This document shows positions 1 to 6,214 of a DNA stretch of 8,609 nt, one piece after another. The notes beneath the pieces are model-generated. The model was given only the letters and a program-made list of their open reading frames with translations, searched no databases and had not been told where the DNA came from. Location: contig JBJMGI010000075.1 in assembly GCA_045807945.1 (NCBI GenBank), positions 1 through 8,609 on the forward strand, written 5' to 3'. The DNA comes from CAVQGF01 sp045807945 (GTDB lineage Bacteria > Acidobacteriota > Terriglobia > Terriglobales > Acidobacteriaceae). A program made the position numbers and the translations under genes. Positions within the stretch are counted from its first letter, which is position 1. Every line of letters begins with the position of its first letter.

Positions 1-1011
1 AACAGCGTGCACCACGTAGACATGCAGAACGTAATAGAACATGGGCACGCGTCCAAAGACCATCACCCACTGCGCGACGCGATTCTTCACGTTTTCGAGC
101 ATCGGAAGCACCGTGATCCCCGGCCCGATCGTCATCAGCAGGTAGTCGAGCGACGGCGGATATTTCGCGCAATTGAAGAAGGCCATCACCGTCTGCGCGG
201 TGGTCGGGTAAACGTGCCACGGTAGCGGATCGCCATAGATGTTGATCCCGCGTACCACGAAGAACGCCGCTGTGAGCGAACCGCCAAGCAGATAAAGAGC
301 GCGATGGCGCTTCGCTGGTTCCATCTTCAAAATGGATCCGAAGTAGTAGCCCAGCGGCATCACGCCGATCCACGGAATGATCGGATATCCCGTCAGCAGC
401 CAAACAACTCCTTGCTGATTCTTGATGAAGTTCTGTTCATGCAGCAAGGCCCAAAGCCAATAAAAGTGTCCCCAACTCGCAGCGTGGTAGTTGTCGAAAG
501 CGTTGTGGAAGAGCACCAGTGCCGAGCAGGCGGTGATCACCAGCCAGCGCGGGAAGAAGATCGCGCCCGAGAGGAAGATCATCGCCGTTCCCAGTGCGCT
601 CAGCGTGATGAACATGATCGGAAGCAGGTGGAACGAAAAATTCCAAGCCACCTGCATGATGGTGTACTCGGCCACCAACAGGAAAGCACCGCGGCTGAAA
701 AGGAACCAGGAGAGGTCGCGCTTCGTTTTGCCGCGTCCAAGCGATAGGAACGCGCCGGTCCCGGCCAGAAACATAAATAGGGGAGCGCAGAAATGTGTGA
801 TCCAGCGCGTAAAGAACAGCGCCGGAAACGTGGTCTGCATGTTAACCGGATCGACGGCGTAGTAAACGTAGTCGCGCACATGATCGAGCGCCATGATGAT
901 CATGATCCCGCCGCGCAGCAGGTCTACCGACTCGATGCGTTGCGGTTTCGCAACATACTCGAGCTTCGGTGCCGCCACAGTCGCGGCAACAGGTTGTAGG
1001 GTTGCGCTCAT
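1..1011 (-). CDS. DUF1624 / HGSNAT-like membrane acyltransferase, 3' end outside window
   Basis: An uninterrupted frame of 337 codons runs from an ATG at 1011 to base 1 without a stop, so the C-terminus lies outside. After a polar N-terminus of about 26 residues comes the family signature SVDLLRGG...MALDHVRDY (residues 28-48). It is followed by many hydrophobic segments and, near the edge, FGRVPMFYYVLH (319-330). These match the bacterial DUF1624 family, related to the catalytic domain of heparan-alpha-glucosaminide N-acetyltransferase; such proteins are polytopic inner-membrane proteins thought to acylate sugars or glycans. H44 in the ALDH motif is the likely counterpart of a family-conserved residue. 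Substrate is unknown and nothing nearby indicates it. There is no strong Shine-Dalgarno upstream, but the start fits the family's short polar leader. Family members are commonly somewhat longer, so probably only a few dozen residues are missing. Family assignment is fairly sure; acetyl transfer is inference. Confidence 0.85.
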   Translation of the reverse strand, partial: MSATLQPVAATVAAPKLEYVAKPQRIESVDLLRGGIMIIMALDHVRDYVYYAVDPVNMQTTFPALFFTRWITHFCAPLFMFLAGTGAFLSLGRGKTKRDLSWFLFSRGAFLLVAEYTIMQVAWNFSFHLLPIMFITLSALGTAMIFLSGAIFFPRWLVITACSALVLFHNAFDNYHAASWGHFYWLWALLHEQNFIKNQQGVVWLLTGYPIIPWIGVMPLGYYFGSILKMEPAKRHRALYLLGGSLTAAFFVVRGINIYGDPLPWHVYPTTAQTVMAFFNCAKYPPSLDYLLMTIGPGITVLPMLENVKNRVAQWVMVFGRVPMFYYVLHVYVVHAV

Positions 1012-1126
1012 GCGTTTGGGTATCTCGAAACAGTAGCTTGGATTCAGGCGCGCCGCAATAGATTATGAAAATATTGCATCGGTCTATGAGCGCCAGGCTC
1101 CAATCCTTGAGGTTAAGATTATTGCC
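1012..1126. promoter_or_regulatory. Divergent promoter region between acyltransferase and monooxygenase-fold genes
   Basis: This 115-bp AT-richer gap separates two divergently read genes and must carry both promoters. On the - strand, CATAAT (1067-1062) is a 5/6 match to a -10 box, but the -35 position is poor. On the + strand, only weak matches such as TAAGAT (1114-1119) are seen. A GAGG at 1109-1112 lies 14 nt before the + strand ATG, farther than a usual ribosome binding site. No inverted repeat or operator stands out. The location is certain by layout; the individual boxes are weak. Confidence 0.35.
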
Positions 1127-1450
1127 ATGATCGTGATCCTCTTCCGCTCTCGCCTCACCGCTGCCGCAGGCGCCGATTACGCTGCCATGGACACCGAACT
1201 TACCCGACTGGTCCGCGATCAACCCGGCTTTGTTGACGTGAAGTCGTTTACCGCTGCCGATGGCGAGCGCTTAACTCTGGTGTGGTGGACGGACCGGGAG
1301 ACGCTGGCGCAGTGGCGCAACCTGCCGATTCACCGCGAGGCACAGCAGACCGGACGCGCCAAATGGTACGAGTATTACAAGATGGAAGTGGCAGAAGTGT
1401 TCCGCACCTCCGATTTCGAACGAGAGAAATCTACCGCGGCGAAGACCTAA
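1127..1450 (+). CDS. Antibiotic biosynthesis monooxygenase (ABM)-fold small protein
   Basis: This 107-residue protein has the size and pattern of the dimeric ferredoxin-like ABM family (PF03992). An N-terminal strand (IVILFRSRL, 2-10) precedes a helix, then PGFVDVKSF (34-42). The hallmark stretch WWTDRETLAQWRNLPIHREA lies at about 53-72, followed by a C-terminal WYEYYKMEVAEV segment. The closest flavour is the YqjZ-like subgroup, whose members are mostly uncharacterised; some ABM proteins oxidise quinones or polyketides without cofactors, others bind haem. The substrate cannot be told here. A charged tail of about 15 residues follows the fold. The gene stands alone on the + strand, divergent from the acyltransferase, and its TAA at 1448-1450 overlaps the end of the convergent aldolase gene. 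ATG 1127 is chosen because the first strand begins immediately; a GTG two codons later is possible. The ribosome binding site is weak. Confidence 0.85.
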   Translation: MIVILFRSRLTAAAGADYAAMDTELTRLVRDQPGFVDVKSFTAADGERLTLVWWTDRETLAQWRNLPIHREAQQTGRAKWYEYYKMEVAEVFRTSDFEREKSTAAKT

Positions 1451-2445
1451 GCGCCGACCATCTCTCCCGCCATGGCATGCCACGGCGTGGCAGCCTTCAG
1501 GCGCGCATTCACGTTTTCGATGTTCTTCACGCCTTCGCTGTGCAGCCATTGCTCGAATGCCTTCGCGCCCTGCTTCGCGTAGATCGGGATGCCGTCTTTC
1601 CAGGTCGCGCGTCCGCAGAGAACTCCGTTGAACTTTACGCCGGACTCGGCCGCAAGCTCCAAGGATTCCGTGAACTCCGCGTTGCTCACGCCGGCGCTCA
1701 GATAAATGAACGGCTTGGTCGCGGCGGTCGCGGCTTTGTTGAACCAGTCCATCGCTTCTTTCTTCGAGTAGGCCTTCTGTCCGGCAAAGCACTTCGCACC
1801 TTCAACGAACTTCATATTGATAGGAATCTCGACCTTCAGCACGTCTACGCCGTAACGGTCTTTGCTGAATTCTTCCATCGAGGCGCGCACGATCTCCGGC
1901 TTCTTCTTCGCGTACTCCAGACCTTTCTCGTCGATTCCTTCTTCGTAGCCGACAAACTCGAGGAAGAAGGGAATGTCGTTGGCGCGGCACTCATCGCCGA
2001 TGCGCTCCACCCAGGCGTGCTTTATGTCGTTGATCTTGTCGCCGTCCGTCGGCGTGTAATAAAGAAGGATCTTCAGGCAATCCGCCCCCGCTTCTTTCAG
2101 CCGGCGCACCGACCAGTTGTCGAGCAGGTCGGGCAGGCGGCCCGGTCCAGTCTTGTCATAGCCGGTCTTCTCGTAAGCGAGCAGCAGCCCGGAGCCTTTG
2201 GCGCGGCGCTTCGAGGCAGGCAGTCCCCACTCCGGGTCGAGCAGGATTGCGCTCGCGTGCTGCGTGAGCACTTCAGTCACGATGGACTTAAACTCTTCCA
2301 TCATCGAATCGGTGATCTCGCTGCCTTTTTCTTTTGCGAGCGACTTCTGCAGCGAACCGCGCTGGTCCATCGCAGCAGCAGCGATCACGCCGCGCTCGTC
2401 TGAGACCGCCTTCATGCCTTTAAGTTTTCCGGGAGTCAGCTTCAT
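1447..2445 (-). CDS. lacD: Class I tagatose-1,6-bisphosphate aldolase (LacD family)
   Basis: A 332-residue protein of full LacD length. LacD enzymes cleave D-tagatose 1,6-bisphosphate to dihydroxyacetone phosphate and glyceraldehyde 3-phosphate through a lysine Schiff base, and often accept other ketohexose bisphosphates. Visible hallmarks are AMDQRGSLQ (25-33), DPEWGLPAS (70-78), KILLYYTP (125-132), FFLEFVGYE with Glu163 (160-168), DVLKVEIPIN with Lys204 as probable Schiff-base lysine (201-210), and FIYLSAGVS (246-254). Glu163 and Lys204 sit where streptococcal LacD has its catalytic pair. An excellent AGGAGG (2457-2452) lies 6 nt before the ATG. It is the last of six same-strand genes, 62 bp after rph, with a possible promoter of its own in the gap. 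No tagatose-6-phosphate kinase or galactose-6-phosphate isomerase gene is nearby, so the physiological substrate is uncertain; fructose 1,6-bisphosphate, tagatose bisphosphate or a sulfo-sugar phosphate are all possible. Confidence 0.9.
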   Translation of the reverse strand: MKLTPGKLKGMKAVSDERGVIAAAAMDQRGSLQKSLAKEKGSEITDSMMEEFKSIVTEVLTQHASAILLDPEWGLPASKRRAKGSGLLLAYEKTGYDKTGPGRLPDLLDNWSVRRLKEAGADCLKILLYYTPTDGDKINDIKHAWVERIGDECRANDIPFFLEFVGYEEGIDEKGLEYAKKKPEIVRASMEEFSKDRYGVDVLKVEIPINMKFVEGAKCFAGQKAYSKKEAMDWFNKAATAATKPFIYLSAGVSNAEFTESLELAAESGVKFNGVLCGRATWKDGIPIYAKQGAKAFEQWLHSEGVKNIENVNARLKAATPWHAMAGEMVGA

Positions 2446-2451
2446 AGAAAG

Positions 2452-2457
2452 CCTCCT
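2452..2457 (-). promoter_or_regulatory. Shine-Dalgarno of the lacD-type aldolase
   Basis: AGGAGG on the - strand, a full match to the anti-Shine-Dalgarno core, ends 6 nt before the ATG at 2445. It is the strongest ribosome binding site in the window and fixes the aldolase start, suggesting efficient translation independent of the upstream rph. Confidence 0.8.
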
Positions 2458-2475
2458 GCTGAATTGCGACCTGAA

Positions 2476-2484
2476 ATTCTAGCA
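2476..2484 (-). promoter_or_regulatory. Possible extended -10 promoter for the aldolase gene
   Basis: Reading the - strand, TGCTAGAAT (2484-2476) matches the extended -10 form TGnTATAAT with one mismatch in the hexamer. Transcription would start near 2469 and give a leader of roughly 23 nt that includes the AGGAGG. No good -35 hexamer is seen 16-18 bp upstream, which extended -10 promoters can tolerate. The identical 9-mer occurs before the DUF1015 gene. It could still be chance. Confidence 0.35.
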
Positions 2485-2507
2485 CTTCGTTCGATGCAGA
2501 ATGACGA

Positions 2508-3245
2508 TCACTGCCGCAGCATTAATTTGCTCAGCAGCGCCTGTTGTTTCGCGATCAGGGACTCGATCCCGCGCCGTCCGAAATCCATCATCTTCTTTAG
2601 TTGAGCATCGTCGAACGGGTGCTGCTCGGCCGTGCCTTGGATCTCGACGATCTTCTTGCCGCTGGTCATCACCAGGTTCATATCTACTTCAGCGCGGGAG
2701 TCCTCTTCGTAAGCCAAATCGAGCATCACTTCGCCATCGACTATGCCGACGCTGGTAGCGGCGACGAAATCGCGGATCGGCGCCGCCGAGAGCGTGCCCG
2801 CCTCCACAAGCTTGCCCAGCGCGAGCCCGAGCGCGACGAATGCTCCGGTGATGGAAGCCGTACGCGTGCCCCCGTCGGCCTGGATCACATCACAATCAAT
2901 AAAGATGGTGCGCTCGCCCAATTGCTTCAGGTCGGCAACGGCGCGCATCGAGCGCCCGATCAGCCGCTGGATCTCGTGCGTCCGCCCGCCAATGCGGCCC
3001 TTTGCGCTCTCGCGCGCTGTGCGCGTCAGGGTAGCGCGTGGGATCATGGCGTACTCGCTCGTGATCCAGCCTTTGCCCGAATTGCGCAGGAAGTGGGGAA
3101 CTGTTTCTTCGATGGAGGCGGTGCAGATCACCCGCGTGTTGCCGACTTCTATCAGGCAGGAACCTTCGGCGGTGTGTATGAAGTCCGGGATAATGTTCAC
3201 CGGACGCATCTGGTCAGGAGCGCGGTTATCAGAGCGATAGATCAC
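2508..3245 (-). CDS. rph: Ribonuclease PH
   Basis: A 245-residue protein, the usual RNase PH length. RNase PH is a phosphate-dependent 3'-5' exoribonuclease that trims tRNA 3' ends to CCA and works as a hexameric ring in the cytoplasm. Almost the whole family pattern is readable: CTASIEE (41-47), GWITSEYAMIPR (59-70), GGRTHEIQRLIGR (86-98) with the phosphate-site Arg88, DCDVIQADGGTRTASITG (117-134) holding the phosphate-binding GTR at 126-128, the acidic pair Asp182 and Asp188 in YEEDSRAEVDMN, and EIQGTAE (201-207). The GTG start at 3245 is preferred over a later ATG (MRPV, residue 13) because the conserved Arg-rich head lies before that Met. It has no clear ribosome binding site and starts 27 bp after murI, so translational coupling is likely. 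The XTP pyrophosphatase gene that often follows rph elsewhere is absent; the aldolase follows instead. Confidence 0.97.
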   Translation of the reverse strand: MIYRSDNRAPDQMRPVNIIPDFIHTAEGSCLIEVGNTRVICTASIEETVPHFLRNSGKGWITSEYAMIPRATLTRTARESAKGRIGGRTHEIQRLIGRSMRAVADLKQLGERTIFIDCDVIQADGGTRTASITGAFVALGLALGKLVEAGTLSAAPIRDFVAATSVGIVDGEVMLDLAYEEDSRAEVDMNLVMTSGKKIVEIQGTAEQHPFDDAQLKKMMDFGRRGIESLIAKQQALLSKLMLRQ

Positions 3246-3272
3246 GCAAACTTTGTACCACAGCGGAAGGAA

Positions 3273-4064
3273 TCAGGGCTCGATGTCCACGTGCTGGATG
3301 TTCTCGAGCTTCTGCTGCATGAAACGCTCGCCGAGTGCGCGGAATTTCTCGACGGAGTCAGTCGCGAAAAACCTGATGCTGTTATGTGGCACAGCCGTCC
3401 CCGGCTGTGAGTTCAATCGACGTGCTACTGCTTCTGCGGTTGACTCCGCCGAATCGACGATCTCAACCTGCTGGGGGACGATTCTCCGCAGCATCGGTCG
3501 GAGCAGCGGGTAGTGCGTGCAACCGAGCACCAGGACGTCGGTATCTTTCGAGCCGTTGCGAAAAACTTCGTCCATGTAGATGTGTGCGACCTGCTCAGTG
3601 ATTGCATGGTCCGCCCATCCTTCTTCCACAAGCGGCACAAATAACGGACATGCCTGCTCGTGCGCTTCGATCCCGCGAGCCGTGAGCGCACGCTGATATG
3701 CGTGGCTTCCCACCGTTCCCGCCGTCGCGATCACCGCAACGTTTTTAGACTTGCTTAGCTTCGCTGCTGCATCGGCGCCCGGCTCGACCACGCCGATAAC
3801 GGGAACGTCCATCGCTTTCGTGATCTCGGGAAGTGCTAGGGACGTCGCGGTATTGCAAGCAATCACCATCATCTCCGCGCCATGTTGCCGTAAGAATTTG
3901 CAGGCAGAGATGGTGTAGCGCGCGACGGTCTCGGCAGATTTCGAGCCGTACGGCAGTCGCGCTGTGTCGCCGAAATAAAGATATTCGGCGTGCGGCGCCT
4001 TGCGCACCAGCTCTTTGAGCACCGTCAATCCGCCCACGCCAGAATCGAAGACGCCGATCTTCAT
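3273..4064 (-). CDS. murI: Glutamate racemase
   Basis: A 263-residue protein of normal length for glutamate racemase, the cofactor-independent cytoplasmic enzyme that makes D-glutamate for the second residue of the peptidoglycan stem peptide. Conserved elements are IGVFDSGVGGLTV (3-15) with the substrate-binding Asp7-Ser8, YFGDTARLPYG (30-40), IACNTAT (68-74) with catalytic Cys70, GVVEPG (91-96), and LGCTHYPLL (180-188) with catalytic Cys182. A GAAGG (4076-4072) lies 7 nt before the ATG, which overlaps the stop of the upstream GerMN gene in an ATGA arrangement. Residues 219-226 (SQPGTAVP), between the last helix region and the conserved RFF..D motif, are encoded by a REP-like palindrome (3390-3409). 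This is a loop that varies in the family, and both cysteines are intact, so the enzyme should be active. Confidence 0.97.
   Translation of the reverse strand: MKIGVFDSGVGGLTVLKELVRKAPHAEYLYFGDTARLPYGSKSAETVARYTISACKFLRQHGAEMMVIACNTATSLALPEITKAMDVPVIGVVEPGADAAAKLSKSKNVAVIATAGTVGSHAYQRALTARGIEAHEQACPLFVPLVEEGWADHAITEQVAHIYMDEVFRNGSKDTDVLVLGCTHYPLLRPMLRRIVPQQVEIVDSAESTAEAVARRLNSQPGTAVPHNSIRFFATDSVEKFRALGERFMQQKLENIQHVDIEP
3390..3409. repeat. REP-like palindrome inside murI
   Basis: The 20 bp consist of two perfect 8-bp arms, CACAGCCG and CGGCTGTG, around a TCCC loop, flanked on the left by TGTGG. The form (a GC-rich hairpin of GGCACAGCC type) resembles short dispersed palindromes that I recall as frequent in acidobacterial genomes, though only this copy is in the window. 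It is read in frame by murI and encodes about residues 219-226 without a stop or frameshift. That it is a dispersed element rather than a chance palindrome is inference. Confidence 0.5.
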
Positions 4065-4654
4065 TGCATCGCCTTCACGAGCGCATGCACATCCGTCACA
4101 TTATAGGTGCCCATCAGGTCGGCATGCCCGGAGAGCGTGTCGCGCTCCTTGCCGTCCACCATGATCTTCACTTTCGTGATCTGCGGCACGTTCGCCGCGA
4201 GCGTCTCGATCATGGAAGCAATAGTCAGCGATTCCACCAGCACCCCTGAACGATGCCGGTTCGCAAAGTCGGAGCTGATGTCCACCACCGCGAGGTCGCG
4301 GTTCACGATGTACACGTCTTTCACCTGCGATCCCTCGCCGAGCGGATGCGGAGACGGCTTCTCCAGATAGCGGTTCACCAGGGTCCGCAGCACCTCTCGC
4401 GAACGCTCGCTCGGCTCGTTGGATAAGGGAGCAGAGGCGCTCTCTTCGCGGATCACGCCATCGTCGTCGTACGCAACGAACACCGGGATCCGCTCCTCGG
4501 GTCCGACCGGGTGCGGAGCAAGATTTTCCAGCTGCGCCCGCGCCGCCTCTTGCTCCGACTGTCGCTTCAGGTGCAACACATAAAATCCCATGGCGAAGAC
4601 GCATGCCAGCAGGAAGACGGCGGTGATCAGCATGTTGCGAGGAATGTAGATCAC
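4061..4654 (-). CDS. GerMN-domain membrane-anchored protein (GerM-like)
   Basis: A 197-residue protein with one N-terminal membrane segment (about residues 8-27), a short charged, helix-prone linker (28-48), and a GerMN domain (PF10646) from about 55 to 190. The domain ends in the typical VKIMVDGKERDTLSGHADL stretch (162-180), preceded by VYIVNRDLAVVDISSDF (114-130). The topology puts the domain outside the cytoplasmic membrane. In Bacillus GerM is needed for sporulation and germination, but the domain is widespread in non-sporulating bacteria, where it tends to accompany peptidoglycan enzymes; its biochemical role is not settled. The GTG start at 4654 overlaps the amidase stop by 4 bp (GTGA), and GAGGAG (4665-4660) lies 5 nt before it. 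The end overlaps the murI ATG by 4 bp. Position between amidase and murI supports a cell-envelope role. ATG at codon 8 is the alternative start, less likely given the ribosome binding site. Confidence 0.9.
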   Translation of the reverse strand: MIYIPRNMLITAVFLLACVFAMGFYVLHLKRQSEQEAARAQLENLAPHPVGPEERIPVFVAYDDDGVIREESASAPLSNEPSERSREVLRTLVNRYLEKPSPHPLGEGSQVKDVYIVNRDLAVVDISSDFANRHRSGVLVESLTIASMIETLAANVPQITKVKIMVDGKERDTLSGHADLMGTYNVTDVHALVKAMQ

Positions 4655-6168
4655 CGGTTCTCCTCATACTTCCCGCGTGCGTTCACCAGTGCCGTTGCGA
4701 CTCCGATCGCGACCGTCTGCTGATAAGAAGGATTCGCAAGATAGCTCACGTCGTCGCGCTTGGAATCCGGAGGCGCGATCTCCAGCGCTATCGCCGGGCT
4801 CGCGATATTGTTCAGCGGACGCACCGGAGCCGGCGACCAGCTGGCGTGGATCTTCGACTGGTTCAATTGCTGCGTGACGCTCGTGGCGATGATGCGGCTA
4901 TTTTCAACCGACCCAGCTTGCGCGGTCTCCCATGGCAGGAATCCGGCTTTTACTTTGACTCCGGCACCCGGATAACGCTCAGTGTTTTCGTTGCCGTTAA
5001 GAACGCTGGTGTAGACGCGTATGCCGTGGCCCATGCTTCCGGCGTGCACCGAAATATACAGAGTAGGGCGAGCAGCGTTCGCCGCCGCTGCACGATCGTC
5101 CACCGACATCGTCCCGTCGTTGTCGCGAAGCATTAGCGTCGGCACACCGCGCGCTTGCAATTCATTGCGCAGCCGCCGCGCCAGGCTGAGCGTGATGTCC
5201 TTTTCCGTTAGCTCGTCCGACAATGTTGCTCCGACTTCGTCCCCGCCGTGGCTCGCGTCTATGACAACCAGATATCGTCCGCCGCGCCCTGAAAACAGAG
5301 GTTGGGTCGCGATCACAGGTGTTGTCGGCTGCGAACTCGATTCACCGCTGCTGGGTGCAGGCGCGGGAGCGCTTTCCGTCGGTTGCGGCGTGGGTTGGTC
5401 TGCGGGAGCCGCTGCCTTTGCCTGCTCGGGCGCGGCCTTTACAGTGATGGTCCTTCCGCCGTCGCTGAACTCTGCCATCAGCGGACGCGTCCCGCTTACC
5501 ACGATCTCGGCCTCTCCGTTATGTTCGCTGTACGTGGCATTGGGGATGGCGTCGCTATCGAACTTGAATTGCTCGTTGCCGGAGTTGACCCCGTCGGTGG
5601 AGAAGACCATGCGCAATTTTCCCGGCTCTGTGCTGATAGAAGGATTCACCGGCGCGCTGAACTCGAACGCCACCGAAGGCGCGTCCGCTTTGTTTGCCTC
5701 GGCTTTGAATGTATTCCCGTAGTTGCCCAGGAACATGCGCCGGCTGTTCTCGTGGAAGTCGAACTTCGTATCCATCAATCCGGTCAGAACGAAGGGGAGC
5801 GAGTGCAGCGGGACGAGCGCGGTGCCGTCCTGCAAAATGATTTTCCCGGCGAGCTCCATGCTGTTGCCGCCGATCTTGCATTTCGGCTTCCCGGGCTCGC
5901 ACTCACCCGAAGATCCGGCGAGGCGCAGCTTGATCTTGCTGCCGTCGTAAACCACCGCTCCGCCGAGCGGCTGGAAGATCTCCGATAGCGCGACATACTC
6001 TTTGCCATCCACATCGCGCACCGCGACCGAATAGTTCGCCCGTGAACTGTAGATCGAAAGTTTTTTCTTCTCTTGCGCGTGTGTCACCCACACTCCGGAG
6101 AGAACGGCGAGGCAGAGAAGTGCGACTGCGGCCGTATGAATGCTGAAAATGCGCGCGCGTGCGGTCAT
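4651..6168 (-). CDS. Secreted N-acetylmuramoyl-L-alanine amidase (Amidase_3)
   Basis: A 505-residue exported enzyme. Residues 1-31 form a signal peptide (Arg-rich start, hydrophobic core 12-28, probable cleavage after THA). Residues 37-148 resemble a copper-amine-oxidase-N-type/stalk domain (EYVALSEIFQPLGG, then ALVPLHSLPFVL). A beta-rich, AMIN-like region (165-245) follows, then a Pro/Ala/Ser linker (246-292). The C-terminal zinc amidase cleaves the bond between MurNAc and L-Ala in peptidoglycan. Expected zinc ligands are His307 (IDASHGG), Glu322 (LTEKD) and His375 (ISVHAG), with Glu463 (ALEIAPP) as likely catalytic residue. The usual IDxGHGG has Ser in place of Gly, and the end around Glu463 departs from the common VExGFLSN form. 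The gene begins 46 bp after the DUF1015 stop and overlaps the GerMN gene. No ribosome binding site is obvious. The likely role is daughter-cell separation or wall turnover, as for AmiC-type enzymes. Confidence 0.92.
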   Translation of the reverse strand: MTARARIFSIHTAAVALLCLAVLSGVWVTHAQEKKKLSIYSSRANYSVAVRDVDGKEYVALSEIFQPLGGAVVYDGSKIKLRLAGSSGECEPGKPKCKIGGNSMELAGKIILQDGTALVPLHSLPFVLTGLMDTKFDFHENSRRMFLGNYGNTFKAEANKADAPSVAFEFSAPVNPSISTEPGKLRMVFSTDGVNSGNEQFKFDSDAIPNATYSEHNGEAEIVVSGTRPLMAEFSDGGRTITVKAAPEQAKAAAPADQPTPQPTESAPAPAPSSGESSSQPTTPVIATQPLFSGRGGRYLVVIDASHGGDEVGATLSDELTEKDITLSLARRLRNELQARGVPTLMLRDNDGTMSVDDRAAAANAARPTLYISVHAGSMGHGIRVYTSVLNGNENTERYPGAGVKVKAGFLPWETAQAGSVENSRIIATSVTQQLNQSKIHASWSPAPVRPLNNIASPAIALEIAPPDSKRDDVSYLANPSYQQTVAIGVATALVNARGKYEENR

Positions 6169-6214
6169 GGATTGTGTGGAGTGGCTGATGGATTGTATCG
6201 CAATATTGCCGCTG
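6169..6214 (-). promoter_or_regulatory. 46-bp gap before the amidase with a weak -10-like box
   Basis: Reading the - strand, TACAAT (6197-6192) is a 5/6 match to TATAAT and would start transcription about 16 nt before the amidase ATG. The -35 position falls on the DUF1015 stop codon region and does not match. No terminator hairpin is present, so read-through from the DUF1015 gene is expected; an internal promoter for the cell-wall core is possible but weakly supported. Confidence 0.2.

Noticed and set aside
304..862. + strand frames opposite the acyltransferase
   Set aside because: The - strand frame is continuous for 337 codons with family motifs and membrane segments; the + strand frames are low-complexity charged shadows.
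1478..1492. Hairpin TGCCACG-G-CGTGGCA near the end of the aldolase as a possible terminator
   Set aside because: It lies inside conserved coding sequence, has an unworkably small loop at full pairing, and no U-tract follows on either strand.
1282..2403. 373-codon open frame on the + strand opposite the aldolase
   Set aside because: It is antisense to a clearly recognised LacD protein, shows no family pattern, and overlaps the real ABM gene in another frame. Long antisense frames are common in GC-rich coding DNA.
2601..3410. 269-codon + strand frame opposite rph and murI
   Set aside because: It spans two recognised genes on the other strand, and its Arg/Ala/His-rich composition is typical of a shadow frame.
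5021..5988. Two overlapping + strand frames of 228-233 codons opposite the amidase
   Set aside because: The amidase has a signal peptide, linker and zinc site on the - strand; these frames have no recognisable domain or ribosome binding site.
6150..6164. Alternating GC tract (GCGCGCGCGTGCG) at the amidase start
   Set aside because: It simply encodes the Ala-Arg repeats of the signal peptide's basic region; it is too short to call a repeat or Z-DNA element.
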